Assembly: GCF_022568815.1 (NCBI RefSeq)
Contig: NZ_JAKZHX010000006.1
Coordinates: forward strand, 62,001 to 126,000
DNA: 64,000 nucleotides
Source of the DNA: Undibacterium paludis
GTDB lineage: Bacteria > Pseudomonadota > Gammaproteobacteria > Burkholderiales > Burkholderiaceae_D
Reading direction: 5' to 3'
A program made the translations under genes and the position numbers. This document shows, one piece after another, positions 26,625 through 36,422 of the stretch. Position 1 is the first letter of the stretch. The number at the start of each line of letters is the position of its first letter. Below the pieces are notes generated by a model. It was not told the DNA's origin, made no database searches, and saw nothing but the letters and a program-made list of their open reading frames with translations.

Positions 26625-28224
26625 TTAAGCTGCGTTTGCGATCCTGTTGTTCACCACGGGTGGTGCAGCGAATTGCACTTTGCGGGCAATTTTGAATATG
26701 CTGACCAGGTCTGACAAATTGTGTGCCTGATCCTGCAGGCTCTTTGCGGCTGCCGCGGCTTGCTCAACCAGGGCTGCATTCTGCTGGGTGACGCTATCCA
26801 TCTGTATGATTGCCTGGTTGATCTGGTCAATACCGGTAGACTGCTCAGTGCTGGCATTATTGATGTCACTCATGATGGTGGTAACTTGCCTGACACGCTC
26901 GACTATTTCATTCATGGTCGCACCAGCCTGATCAACAAGGCGGGAACCTTCGTCAACCTTTTCTACAGAATCAGCGATCAGGGTCTTGATTTCCTTGGCG
27001 GCACTGGCAGAGCGTTGCGCCAGATTGCGCACTTCTGATGCGACCACGGCAAAACCACGGCCCTGCTCACCAGCGCGAGCGGCTTCCACTGCGGCATTCA
27101 GGGCCAGAATATTGGTCTGGAAGGCAATGCCATCAATGACTGCAATAATATCGACAATTTTTTTGGAAGAAGCACTGATTGACCCCATGGTGTCAACCAC
27201 TTCAGCCACGACACTACCACCTTTGATAGCAACTTCAGAGGCTGCATTGGCCAGTTGATTAGCCTGGCGGGCATTATCCGAGTTTCTGCTTCATGGTGCT
27301 GGTGAGTTCTTCCATGGAGGAGGCGGTTTCTTCCAGTGAACCAGCTTGCATTTCCGTGCGGGAGGAAAGATCCATATTGCCGTTCGCAATTTCCCTGGAG
27401 GCGACGTTAATGGTATCGGTGCCATTGCGGACCTCGGATACTATTTTTTGCAGACCACTGTTCATGTCAAACAGGGCTTGCATCAATTGTCCGGTTTCAT
27501 CACGTGAGTTGACTTCTATATATGTGGTCAGGTCACCGTCCGCAACACTCCTGGCCATGGAGACCGCGCTGTGTATGGGTCTTGTGATGCTACGGGTCAG
27601 GTACCAGGCGCAGAAACCACCAGATACCAGAAAGACGATGATGAGTGTCGTGATCAGTATCTTGCTGTTACTGGCGACGTTGTCCACTTCCTTGCTGAGC
27701 TTGTCGACTGCTTGCTGCTGATATTCAAGAAAATCCAGTTCTGATTTTTGATAGGCATCAGACATGGGTTTGAACTGGCTGAACAATCGTGTAACCTCTT
27801 CAGCCTGACCATCTTTTTTTGCTTTACTGATCAGGTCTCGGGTGGCTACATATTGTTTACGGACGTCGATGATTTTCTGCAGCAGGGCTTTTTCATCTGC
27901 ACCTGACACATGTTCTTCCATATATTTTTGAATTTCATTGTTGCGCAATGTCGATATCTTTGCATCGTCAGCAAAAAAATCTGCCAGGCTTTCATCACTG
28001 CTTCTGACTATTGCCATGGTGCGCTTTAACCCGGCGAAGGTGATGCGATACCACTCTTCTGTCATGCGCTCTTTTGTAAGCGGTTCCATCATCATGGCGC
28101 GGGTATTCGTCGCCACCTCGCTCAGACGCCACAGGCCTATTGTTGATGACAGTGTTGCAAGCAGCATGACCAGGCCAAAACCTGCGGCGAGCCTGGTTCC
28201 TATCGGGAAGTTCTGGATCTTCAT
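26625..28224 (-). pseudogene. Methyl-accepting chemotaxis protein, disrupted by a single-base insertion
   Basis: The first part (28224 to 27274) encodes TM1, a four-helix-bundle sensor with EEWYRITFAGLKR, TM2 (ILITTLIIVFLVSGGF), HAMP, and the start of the signalling domain up to [11 protein letters not shown]. It then runs out of frame into a stop. The second part (27209 to 26625) continues the signalling domain with the kinase-contact hairpin ([20 protein letters not shown]). Removing one A from the AAA at 27283-27285 rejoins them as [21 protein letters not shown] without a gap. The sequence is otherwise intact, so this is a recent lesion, a sequencing error or a phase-variable site. No C-terminal NWETF CheR/CheB pentapeptide is visible. 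Confidence 0.9.
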
Positions 28225-28350
28225 CTGGTCACCTTTTGGTGCTAAGCAGGGGGCAATACCCTGCTTACAATATCGCTCAATAATGCTGGCAATTCAAGAT
28301 CATAATGATAAGCAGGCTGGCGATTGAGAATTTGAATGAAGATAAAGAAT

Positions 28351-28387
28351 CATGCTGCCATGCGGCAAGAAATTTCCCTGCAGCATG
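28351..28387 (-). terminator. Possible hairpin terminator of the 65-residue gene
   Basis: CATGCTGC and GCAGCATG can pair 21 nt apart, downstream of the small minus-strand gene. The T content after it is low, so this is tentative. Confidence 0.3.
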
Positions 28388-28450
28388 GCGTTAAGGATGG
28401 ATACAGGTTGATTTGCTCTGGCTTATTTCAGGAGCGGCTGCAAGAGCGCA

Positions 28451-28648
28451 TTATTTGTTACCAAAACTGTTGATGATGCCAATTGTCTTGTCAGCTTCAA
28501 TTGCTGCGGTATCGATGGAATAAGTACCTATCACACTTCCTGTGGTGCCCAGAAAACGGAAGATGGAAATATTATTTTTGTCAGCCCTGGTAATCGATGC
28601 TACGTGGTTCAGGTTCACCAGGGTTTTATTGTCGACGGCGATAAACAT
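28451..28648 (-). CDS. Small protein of unknown function
   Basis: A 65-residue soluble protein (MFIAVDNKTLVNLNHVAS...) with an AAGGAA ribosome site 10 bp before the ATG and its own intergenic gaps on both sides. Alternating hydrophobic residues suggest a small beta-rich fold. It resembles short proteins that hold position-specific residues around a VNLNHVASI strand, but I do not recognise a named family. There is no signal peptide or membrane segment. It appears monocistronic. Confidence 0.65.
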   Translation of the reverse strand: MFIAVDNKTLVNLNHVASITRADKNNISIFRFLGTTGSVIGTYSIDTAAIEADKTIGIINSFGNK

Positions 28649-28769
28649 ATGGACTATTCCTTTATTGAATGGGGCTCTCTAGACAGTAAACAATATACTC
28701 TGCCTGCCGTACTTGCTTTGCATATTTTAATAGTGTAACGGGAAACTACCCGTATACTTCTACTACATT

Positions 28770-29360
28770 TCAGGATTGATGCAGGGGCGCGTAAAAGCCC
28801 TCTTGCTTGACCTGTTCGAGAAAGATGACAGTCGACGCGGAATTCTCTGCAATATGACTTAAGCCCTCATAAAATTGCCAGCTATCAAAGCTGCGCAAAC
28901 TGGATGTGTTGATGAAATAGAGGGCGACTCCATCGCCGGGGTAGCCCGGTCCTCCGTTGAGGGCATCATTGAAGGCATCCAGATTCCTACCAAAATATTG
29001 CGCACCCTCGGGTTTGCAGATTTCCAGATATGCTTCCCAGAATGCCAGCTCATCAAGTATACCTGCGCAATTGATGATAACAGCCCTGCCTTTAAGTTGA
29101 CGGGCAGAATAGGGGTAGTCTTGTTCTTTGAGTGCAGATATTTTCCGACGGTAATTGATGGACGCCATTTTATCTGGCTGCTGCAAGTGCAGGCGCGCCA
29201 GGCGTATGCTCATACCGTGATTGGCTGATGATGGCCTGTCTGGTTCTGTTATGCCAAAAATATCCTGTTCCCAGCCACAAAGCGGACAAATTTCGAAATC
29301 ACTACCCTGGCTGATTGTAAAGTGGTCGCAACAATCGCATTGCCTTGATGCACGCATCAT
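28770..29360 (-). CDS. CPCC zinc-ribbon and barstar fusion protein
   Basis: A 196-residue cytoplasmic protein. Residues 1-45 form a cysteine-rich CPCC-type ribbon (Cys8, Cys10, Cys11, Cys25 and Cys28). Residues about 80-190 form a barstar-like domain (VIINCAGILDELAFWEAYLE, YFGRNLDAFNDALNGG, and a C-terminal strand VIFLEQVKQEGF). Barstar inhibits barnase-type RNases, and both folds occur in immunity proteins. No barnase or polymorphic toxin gene is near. I prefer ATG 29360, with AAGG upstream; a GTG at 29372 is possible. It could be an orphan immunity or regulatory protein; the role is inferred only. Confidence 0.82.
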   Translation of the reverse strand: MMRASRQCDCCDHFTISQGSDFEICPLCGWEQDIFGITEPDRPSSANHGMSIRLARLHLQQPDKMASINYRRKISALKEQDYPYSARQLKGRAVIINCAGILDELAFWEAYLEICKPEGAQYFGRNLDAFNDALNGGPGYPGDGVALYFINTSSLRSFDSWQFYEGLSHIAENSASTVIFLEQVKQEGFYAPLHQS

Positions 29361-29612
29361 TTTTTTGAACACCTTTCGTGTTTATGTTACGCAAGTATTT
29401 ATCACCCAACCTGATGTTGAGTAATATTAGCGGTGTTCTTGTTGTACAGTGGTAAGTTATTTCGCTGCGGACAGTTTTGCTCTTTGACAAAAATACTCGA
29501 CTTGTGTTTTCATTAATGCAATGAAGATGGCGCTGGCCTTGTGCAACTTTGGAAGCTGAAAATTCTGATGACTTGTTTTGCTGACTTGAGAAATGGGTGC
29601 GGATAAATAATC

Positions 29613-31247
29613 ATGGCATTTCTAGGCCGTTATACCCGTAGTATCGTGATCCGTCTATTGTTGCTTGCGACGCTGCTGGTCGTGTCGGCAACGCTGATAC
29701 GTTTTATATTCCTGATGGGCGTCATACGCAGCGATCTGATACGGACGGAATTGCTGCAACAAGAAGCACTTGCGAAACAGGTCGCCAGCAACATTGAAGA
29801 AAAGCTCCTGGAACGGAAGAAATTCCTCGGACATCTGGCAGAAACCTTGCCGGTCGAATTATTGCAAGATGAGGGAAAACTCAAGGACTGGCTGAGTTCG
29901 CGTTACGACGTATATCCGGTCATGAATGGCGGGATATTCGTGACTGATCTGGATGGGCGGGTGATAGCGGATTTTCCAGAGCAACAGGGACGGAAAAGTA
30001 TGGTTTATGCCGATCGTGACTATTTTCAGGGGGCACTGGCAGGTAAATTTACCGTCGGTAAGCCGGTCATCGGACGTGCGCTCAATGAACCGGCATTGCC
30101 TATGGCGGCACCAGTCAGCGACGAACATGGTCAGGTCAAGGCTGTGCTGGTTGGCGTCAGCAAGATATACGCTACCGGATTTCTTGACGTCATACAGCAT
30201 GGTCGTATTGGTGACCAAGGTGGTTATTTGCTGCTGTCCCCTGCTGAGCAGATTTATGTTGCAGCCAGCAAACCTGAACTGACTTTGACTACGATAGCCA
30301 AGACTGGTGCGGGTTCCTTGTATGAAAAGGCCATGGCCGGGCATCTGGAAAATGGTCTTGCGGTGAATGCAGAAGGAGTGGAGGAGTTGCTTGCTTTTGC
30401 AACGGTTTCCAGTACTGACTGGCTGGTTGTGGCAAGACTTCCCAGTTCTGAAGCACTTGCCCTGATTGTGAATTTAAAGAACCATATCTTGCGTTCAAGT
30501 CTGCTCGCCCTGATTGTCATTCTGCTGATGATGTATTTCAGCCTCGCAGTGTTTTTCCGGCCATTAAGGCGATCGGCTGAGCTGGCCAATAACATGAGTA
30601 ATGGGGATTTACCCATGCAGGCGCTGCCCGTAGTACATGACGATGAGGTTGGCCTGCTCACCAAAGCATTTAACCGCCTGATGCAAAAATTGCTTGACAG
30701 TCAAAGTGAACTGGCCGGCATGGTAAGGCGCGACGCATTGACGGGTTTGCCGAATCGCCTGCATCTGACAGAAAAAATCCAGGAAGCCCTGGCACGAGCG
30801 AAACGGAAAGAAGGCCGGGTGGCGTTGTTGTACCTTGATCTTGATGGCTTCAAACCTGTTAACGATGGTTTCGGGCATGAGGCCGGAGACCAGGCATTGG
30901 TGGATATTGCCAACAGATTGTCTGCCATCGTCAGGCAGGTTGATACCCTGGCCAGGGTTGGTGGTGATGAGTTTGTGGTGTTGATCAGTGGGCTGAGTGA
31001 TGACCTGGATATAGCGGAAGCGGCGGTCATTACCATCAGTAACAAGTATATTGCAGCCTTGCAGGAAGTGCTGACTGTAAAAGGACAGCCAGTACAGCTC
31101 GGTGTTTCCATCGGTATTGCGCTTGGTGATGGCGACAGTACAGTAGAGTCCCTGATGTATGCAGCAGATAATGCCATGTATGCTGCGAAGAAGGCTGGAC
31201 GTGGACGCTATGCCCTGGCAGAAGATAATTGGCGTGAATCATGTTGA
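29613..31247 (+). CDS. Membrane diguanylate cyclase (Cache-HAMP-GGDEF)
   Basis: Makes the second messenger c-di-GMP. The 544 residues show TM1 (about 12-33), a periplasmic double-Cache-like sensor (FVTDLDGRVIADFPEQQGRK, DRDYFQGALAGKFTVGKPV), TM2 (about 292-315), HAMP (VFFRPLRRSAELANN) and a GGDEF domain. The active site GGDEF begins at residue 450 and an allosteric I-site RQVD (441-444) lies exactly five residues before it, so product inhibition is expected. There is no EAL domain. The ligand of the sensor is unknown. It has no obvious operon partners. Confidence 0.93.
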   Translation: MAFLGRYTRSIVIRLLLLATLLVVSATLIRFIFLMGVIRSDLIRTELLQQEALAKQVASNIEEKLLERKKFLGHLAETLPVELLQDEGKLKDWLSSRYDVYPVMNGGIFVTDLDGRVIADFPEQQGRKSMVYADRDYFQGALAGKFTVGKPVIGRALNEPALPMAAPVSDEHGQVKAVLVGVSKIYATGFLDVIQHGRIGDQGGYLLLSPAEQIYVAASKPELTLTTIAKTGAGSLYEKAMAGHLENGLAVNAEGVEELLAFATVSSTDWLVVARLPSSEALALIVNLKNHILRSSLLALIVILLMMYFSLAVFFRPLRRSAELANNMSNGDLPMQALPVVHDDEVGLLTKAFNRLMQKLLDSQSELAGMVRRDALTGLPNRLHLTEKIQEALARAKRKEGRVALLYLDLDGFKPVNDGFGHEAGDQALVDIANRLSAIVRQVDTLARVGGDEFVVLISGLSDDLDIAEAAVITISNKYIAALQEVLTVKGQPVQLGVSIGIALGDGDSTVESLMYAADNAMYAAKKAGRGRYALAEDNWRESC

Positions 31248-31345
31248 ACTTGGAAATGCATGCCTGCCATATGCCTGGCCGCCAAATGTCTATTTATGCG
31301 ACAATTTATGCGATGAATTCTTTTTGATCTTATTCCGCGACTCTT

Positions 31346-31807
31346 ATGGCTTATTGGTTAATGAAATCGGAGCCTGACGAAATCAGTATTGATGACGTCC
31401 TGGCTCTGCCCAGCATTCCCTGGTTTGGTGTTCGTAATTATCAGGCCCGTAATTTCATGCGCGACAGTATGAGGCCTGGCGACGGCGTGCTGTTCTATCA
31501 TTCCAGTTGTCCTGAACCTGGCATAGCCGGCCTGGCGGAGGTCGCCAGTACCGCTTACCCTGATCATACCCAGTTTGATAAGGACAGCAAGTATTTTGAC
31601 CCCAAGGCCACGCAGGAGAACCCGCGCTGGATGATGGTGGATGTCAAGGCATTGCGCAAGACTCGTCTGTTGAGCCTGGCAGAATTGCGCACCTATCCCG
31701 AGCTGTCGGACATGAAGCTCTTGCAAAAAGGCAGTCGCCTGTCGATTACGCCGGTCACACCCGATGAATGGCGTTTCATCCAGAAACTGTTGGGGAAGCG
31801 GGCGTGA
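31346..31807 (+). CDS. EVE domain protein
   Basis: A 153-residue single EVE (PUA-related) domain. The family's N-terminal MAYWLMKSEPDEISIDDV and the central WFGVRNYQARNFMR are unmistakable. EVE domains recognise modified bases in DNA or RNA and occur alone as housekeeping proteins (thymocyte nuclear protein 1-like) or in defence systems. Here the neighbours are ordinary genes, so the housekeeping type is more likely. Its stop overlaps the YbiB-like gene start. Confidence 0.92.
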   Translation: MAYWLMKSEPDEISIDDVLALPSIPWFGVRNYQARNFMRDSMRPGDGVLFYHSSCPEPGIAGLAEVASTAYPDHTQFDKDSKYFDPKATQENPRWMMVDVKALRKTRLLSLAELRTYPELSDMKLLQKGSRLSITPVTPDEWRFIQKLLGKRA

Positions 31808-32829
31808 AGTTTTCTCCTGTTAATCCAGAAGCTGTTCCGGGAACGCCGGAAGACAGCACAAGCTTGGCTGCGGCCCGTTTTATCAAGGAAATTGGCCGTG
31901 GCAAGGACGGTGCACGCAGCATGACACGCGATGATGCCGCTATCTTGTATGGCGCCATGCTGGCAGGGCGGGTCAGTGACCTGGAGCTTGGCGGGATTTT
32001 GCTGTCCATGCGGATCAAGGGTGAGTCCGTGCAGGAAATTGCCGGATTCATGCAGGCGGCAAGGCCATTCATCCTGCCATTGCAGGCGCCAGTGCGAAGC
32101 CACTATGCGCCGGTCATCATCCCCAGTTATAACGGTGCGCGGAAAAAAGCCAACCTGACTGCTTTGCTGGCCATGTTGCTGGCACGTGAGGGGGCACCGG
32201 TACTGGTACATGGTGTACGTACCGATGTGGGCCGCGTGGCGACAGCCGAAGTGTTTGCTGCACTTGGTTTGCCACTCGCAGAGACCAGCTTGCAGGTGCA
32301 GCAGCAAATGCAGCAGAATTTGCCGGCTTTTATGGCTATTGATGTTCTGTCCCCGGCAATGGCACACTTATTGAGCCTGCGACGTATTTTAGGTGTGCGC
32401 AATTCCACCCATACCCTGGTCAAATTGCTGCAACCATTCCGCAACCCGGCGCTGCGTCTGAACTCTTATACTCACCCCGAATACCTGCGCATGTTGCGTG
32501 AATATCTGACTGATTGTGCTGATGTTGGTGAGGGGGATGTATTCCTGATGCGTGGTACCGAAGGGGAGACAGTCGCCAGTACTGGCAGGGCTCAGCAGAT
32601 AGACTGGTTTCATGCCGGACAATCGACGACGCTGGTGCCTGCACAGCAAGAACCTTTGGCTGTGGTGCCGGATACACCGGATAATCTTGATGCTGCAAGT
32701 ACCGCAGCCTGGATAAAGCAGGTGCTGGCAGGTGAAATACCGGTGCCGGAAAACATTGCTGTACAGGTTAGTCACTGCCTTACCGTAGCAGCTGGCATAG
32801 TACAAGACAATGCCGCCAGCGCGCACTGA
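31804..32829 (+). CDS. ybiB: YbiB-like DNA-binding protein (TrpD2 family)
   Basis: A 341-residue protein with the anthranilate-phosphoribosyltransferase fold but lacking a Trp operon context. The glycosyltransferase-family N-terminal helices (DDAAILYGAMLAGRVSDLEL, AGFMQAARPF) and the phosphoribosyl-type loop region (RNSTHTLVKLLQPF) are recognisable. YbiB proteins bind DNA non-specifically and are LexA-regulated in E. coli. I chose GTG 31804, giving a GTGA overlap with the EVE stop and GGGGAAG before it; an in-frame ATG lies at 31768. Translation is probably coupled to the EVE gene. Confidence 0.83.
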   Translation: MKFSPVNPEAVPGTPEDSTSLAAARFIKEIGRGKDGARSMTRDDAAILYGAMLAGRVSDLELGGILLSMRIKGESVQEIAGFMQAARPFILPLQAPVRSHYAPVIIPSYNGARKKANLTALLAMLLAREGAPVLVHGVRTDVGRVATAEVFAALGLPLAETSLQVQQQMQQNLPAFMAIDVLSPAMAHLLSLRRILGVRNSTHTLVKLLQPFRNPALRLNSYTHPEYLRMLREYLTDCADVGEGDVFLMRGTEGETVASTGRAQQIDWFHAGQSTTLVPAQQEPLAVVPDTPDNLDAASTAAWIKQVLAGEIPVPENIAVQVSHCLTVAAGIVQDNAASAH

Positions 32830-32846
32830 TCATCATTTGTTTATTG

Positions 32847-33374
32847 ATGGAGTTGAATTTGCACAAACTTGATCACCAGGATGACGTGTACCTGAAAAAG
32901 GTGTTGACCTTCCTTGACAGGATAGGAATAGATGTCATTGAGCGACCGATTGAGCATGCCACGTTTCTGCCCGGTCTGGACCTGGGACCATCCTGTATTT
33001 ATGTTGATTATGCCAGGCTTGATTACCCGGGGGATATCTTGCACGAAGCCGGTCACCTTGCTGTCACACCGTCCGCCCAGCGAGCGATAGTAGGCAGTGC
33101 GCAGCAGGATAAGGACTGGCCACCACAGGGTGAAGAAATTGCCGCCATCCTGTGGTCTTATGCAGCTGCCATTGAACTGGATTTACCCCTGAATTTTATA
33201 TTCCATGAGCATGGCTATAAAGATGACTCAGCCTGGCTGATAGACAACTTTGCATCTGGCAATTACATCGGTTTGCCTATCATGGAATGGGCCGGTCTCA
33301 GTCTTGGCCCGCAACGTGCAGCAAAAGAGGGTAAGCCGGCGTTTCCAGCGATGTTGCGCTGGTTGCGTGAATAA
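32847..33374 (+). CDS. Cytoplasmic protein with an HEAGH metal-binding motif
   Basis: A 175-residue soluble protein of unknown function. It contains DILHEAGHLAV (a HExxH zinc-protease-like motif, about residues 66-70), followed by GEEIAAILWSYAAAIELDL, whose acidic residues could supply the third ligand. It has no signal peptide. Proteins of this kind are widespread but uncharacterised; protease activity has not been shown to my knowledge. The start is not secure: ATG 32847 lacks a ribosome site, and TTG codons at 32853 and 32859 are alternatives. A bidirectional terminator follows. Confidence 0.75.
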   Translation: MELNLHKLDHQDDVYLKKVLTFLDRIGIDVIERPIEHATFLPGLDLGPSCIYVDYARLDYPGDILHEAGHLAVTPSAQRAIVGSAQQDKDWPPQGEEIAAILWSYAAAIELDLPLNFIFHEHGYKDDSAWLIDNFASGNYIGLPIMEWAGLSLGPQRAAKEGKPAFPAMLRWLRE

Positions 33375-33420
33375 TGATGAATATTGAAATTATCAGAAAA
33401 TTTCCGGGGATGAACTGAAT

Positions 33421-33450
33421 AAAAATGCCGGATAGATATCCGGCATTTTT
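33421..33450. terminator. Bidirectional intrinsic terminator
   Basis: A 14-bp perfect stem (AAAAATGCCGGATA and complement) with a 2-nt loop lies between the convergent HEAGH-protein gene and the TonB receptor gene. The A and T flanks give a T-run in both directions. Confidence 0.88.
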
Positions 33451-33502
33451 ATGGCAATGATGGCTAAATATAAAATTATTTAGCCATACAAGGACCTGAT
33501 GA

Positions 33503-35776
33503 TCAGAAGTTGGCCTTGAACTGTACGCCGTAATTGCGTGGCTCGTTCAGGATACCTGTCAGGTTATTGAAGTCAATCGCAGCAATGACCTGTTGCTTGT
33601 TGGTGATGTTGCGACCATAAGCAGCCAGTTCATATTTGCCATCAGCCCACATGTAGCCAACGCGCAAGCCGCCTTCCAACAGAGACTTGGCTTTGTATTC
33701 CTTGGCTTCATACAAGAACATATTGTAGGTGTCCTTGTAGTTCCAGTCAGTGTTGGCATACAGCGTGCCATCACCGATCTGTGTGGAATAACGCAGCGAG
33801 AAGTTGGCAACCCATTTTGGTGCGCGCGGCAGAGGATTGCCGCCTATTAATACCGTGCCTTTGATCGGACCGGCAGGATTGGTGACGGTACAGCCATTGC
33901 CGCAAGGGGCAACGAACAGCTTGCCATCCCTGATTTCGGTATCGTTATAGCTGAGACCGAGTGTGGTTTTCCAGTTGCGGTTGAGGTTGGCCTGCAAATC
34001 CATTTCAAAGCCCTGACCTACAGCCTTGTCAGCATTGACCAGTTTGTTCTGGTTGACGCTGCCACTGCCTGCGGTCAACTGCAAGTCTTTTGCCGTGTAC
34101 TGGAACACGGTTGCGCTTATGCGTGCTGTGTTGTCCAGTATGTCTTTCTTGATACCGGCTTCAAAAGACAGAGTCTTCTCTGAGTTTGCAACCGAGATGC
34201 TGTCGCCGAACAGGACACGTCCCTGGATACTCGGCGCGCGATAACCCGTGGCGATACGGGCGAACAATGAAGTTGCCTTGTCCAGGGTGTAGTTGGCGCC
34301 TATGTCCCAGCTGATGTTGGTAGCAGATGGATTGGCGCGCAGTACGGGCGTGCCAGGTGTGCCAAATGGTGTGCCTGGTGTCCAGGTACGTTGTGCATCA
34401 AAGTCTTTCTTGTCGCTGGTGTAGCGCAGGCCGCCACGCAGTTTGAACTGCTCAGTGACGGCATAGTTGACAGTACCAAAAGCTGCCCAGGACTTGGCGT
34501 TCTGATGCTGAACTGCATAGCCGTCCTGTGGATTGCCCGGCGCGAAGGAGTTGTAGTCGAAACTGTCAACTTGCAGGTCTTCACTGAAGTAGTACAGACC
34601 GGCGATCCATTGCAATGGGTCTTTGGTGTTGGATTCAACACGGAACTCTTGCGTGATCTGTTTCAGGCTAGGCAAGCCGTCTGCGGTTTCTGCAGGGAAG
34701 GGGATAAAGCCAGGGCCCATGGTCGGCATAAAGGATGCACCGTAACCACCGTCAACGTCAGCACGGCTATAGAATTTTGCCTTGTCATACGCAGTGATGG
34801 AATGCAGGCTCATGCCTGGCAAATCCCAGCGCAGGCGCAGGCTGCCGCCTGAGGATTTCAGTGTCTGGCTGTTGAGGCCATCAGTCGGGTAGCTGCCGTA
34901 GTCAAAGCCTGGTACCAGTTCATTCGTACCCTTCTGGATGATATTGGCGCGGAACAATGTGGCATTGCCGGACATGTCACGGCCATGCAGGTTGATCAAG
35001 GCGCTGAAGTCACCATTTTTATACGAGAATTGCAGACGGGCTGCATTGTCGCGGTAGCCTTCCAGATTCTTTTCACCGGTTGGACGGGGATTAGTCACGC
35101 GATCATCACGGGTCTGGGATTGACCGGACAAACGCATTGCCCAGTCCGGGCTCAACGGCACGTTGACTGCGCCTTCCAGATTGATCGCTCTGTAGTTGCC
35201 AAAACCGACGTTGGCATAACCTTCAAAGCGACGGGTAGGCTTGGCGGAGTCAAACTTCAGTACGCCGGCAGGAGAGTTGCGACCGAACAGCGTGCCTTGC
35301 GGGCCACGCAGGATTTCAACCTGGTCCACGTCAAATACCGGGAAACCTTTCAGCATCGGGCTTTCTTGTACCACGTCGTCATAGACGAGGCCAACAGGCT
35401 GGGAAGCATTCAGATCGAAATCGGTATTGCCCAGGCCACGGATATAGAAGCGCGGGAAAGAACGGCCGAAATCAGATTCTACGTTCAGGCTGGGCACACG
35501 GGCTGCAAGGAAACGGATATCCTGGCCGCTGGCGTTGTAGGTGTCCAATGCCTCGCCTTTGATGGCAGAAATCGACATTGGCACTTCCTTGATGTTTTCA
35601 GCGCGGCGGTTGGCCGTAACGATGACGGTTTCGAGTTGTGTGCCGTCATTCTTTGCGGCTTCCGGCTTGGCAGCCTGAGCCCAGGCCGTTTGCATGGGAA
35701 AAGCTGCCGCGACCGACAAAGCGATCACGCTCAGACTGATTCCCTTATGCAATTGCCGAGAAATAGTTTTGCGCAT
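33503..35776 (-). CDS. TonB-dependent outer-membrane receptor
   Basis: Energised outer-membrane transporter of 757 residues. The signal peptide ends near residue 34 (MQTAWAQA). The TonB-box-like region ETVIVTANRR is followed by the plug domain (about 60-170, with VDQVEILRGPQGTLFGRNSPAG) and a 22-strand barrel ending in the aromatic FKANF terminus. Substrate is unknown, but tandem LacI-type operators upstream point to a carbohydrate. No inner-membrane transporter or LacI-family regulator is adjacent, so it may feed the polysaccharide locus further along; that is inference. Confidence 0.94.
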   Translation of the reverse strand: MRKTISRQLHKGISLSVIALSVAAAFPMQTAWAQAAKPEAAKNDGTQLETVIVTANRRAENIKEVPMSISAIKGEALDTYNASGQDIRFLAARVPSLNVESDFGRSFPRFYIRGLGNTDFDLNASQPVGLVYDDVVQESPMLKGFPVFDVDQVEILRGPQGTLFGRNSPAGVLKFDSAKPTRRFEGYANVGFGNYRAINLEGAVNVPLSPDWAMRLSGQSQTRDDRVTNPRPTGEKNLEGYRDNAARLQFSYKNGDFSALINLHGRDMSGNATLFRANIIQKGTNELVPGFDYGSYPTDGLNSQTLKSSGGSLRLRWDLPGMSLHSITAYDKAKFYSRADVDGGYGASFMPTMGPGFIPFPAETADGLPSLKQITQEFRVESNTKDPLQWIAGLYYFSEDLQVDSFDYNSFAPGNPQDGYAVQHQNAKSWAAFGTVNYAVTEQFKLRGGLRYTSDKKDFDAQRTWTPGTPFGTPGTPVLRANPSATNISWDIGANYTLDKATSLFARIATGYRAPSIQGRVLFGDSISVANSEKTLSFEAGIKKDILDNTARISATVFQYTAKDLQLTAGSGSVNQNKLVNADKAVGQGFEMDLQANLNRNWKTTLGLSYNDTEIRDGKLFVAPCGNGCTVTNPAGPIKGTVLIGGNPLPRAPKWVANFSLRYSTQIGDGTLYANTDWNYKDTYNMFLYEAKEYKAKSLLEGGLRVGYMWADGKYELAAYGRNITNKQQVIAAIDFNNLTGILNEPRNYGVQFKANF

Positions 35777-35894
35777 AATAAGTTTCCAATTTGATGTTAA
35801 TGGACAGTGTTTCGGAATGGTGCAATAGCGCCATCCCTGAAATGGGGCGTAGCCAGGATATAGGGGTAACTAAGGTGCTGACTACCAGCGCCGC

Positions 35895-35920
35895 CGCAAA
35901 CGTTTGCGTAATCGTTTGCG
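35895..35920 (-). promoter_or_regulatory. Tandem LacI-family operators upstream of the TonB receptor
   Basis: The perfect 14-bp palindrome CGCAAACGTTTGCG (35895-35908) is followed, overlapping by two bases, by the degenerate CGTAATCGTTTGCG (35907-35920). Both have the central CG and AA-CG-TT layout typical of LacI-family sites. They lie about 120 bp before the receptor start. No LacI-family gene is in the window. Confidence 0.65.
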
Positions 35921-36422
35921 TGGTTGCAGAATGGTTATCTCTCTTGGCAGGAAACAAGTCAAGAACAACTTATTTGCATTTTTAAAGATTGATGAGAATT
36001 GACTAAAACTGTTGTGTATTTCAAACAGGAATATCGATATGCAGCATTTGAACAGATGCCATTTTTGAAATTCTCTCTTGGAAGAAATGTTGCAGCTTCC
36101 TGAACTGGTCTTGCAGTTTGTGCACAGATATCGGGCACTGTTTCAGTGCTGTCTCTGATGCTGGTACTTCAGGTTTGCTTGTGTGGTAATGTTAATAATA
36201 AAATACTTGTTGATTTTTTACCTATGAGATGCATGGAGAATTGTCGTTACGCTCAAGCCGGTTTCATTTCATTACTGCCATCATCAATTTGCAATTTGCT
36301 GCTACAAATCATTACAAAACACGGTCATCAGCCTGGCTGTTGTGGCCGTTATTATCCATACTTTGCAAACAGCCAAATGCTTTGCAAAACCGCATGGTGC
36401 GGAAAGTGAAATGGAGTCGAAA
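35921..36422. other. Intergenic stretch with no supported gene
   Basis: About 500 bp, relatively AT-rich, between the receptor operators and the YXWGXW lipoprotein gene. Short open frames here lack ribosome sites and family similarity. It presumably carries the lipoprotein promoter; I could not identify it with confidence. Confidence 0.5.

Noticed and set aside
31346..31807. EVE domain as part of a defence system
   Set aside because: No restriction, methylase or nuclease partner is next to it; neighbours are a diguanylate cyclase and a YbiB-like gene, so the housekeeping type is more likely.
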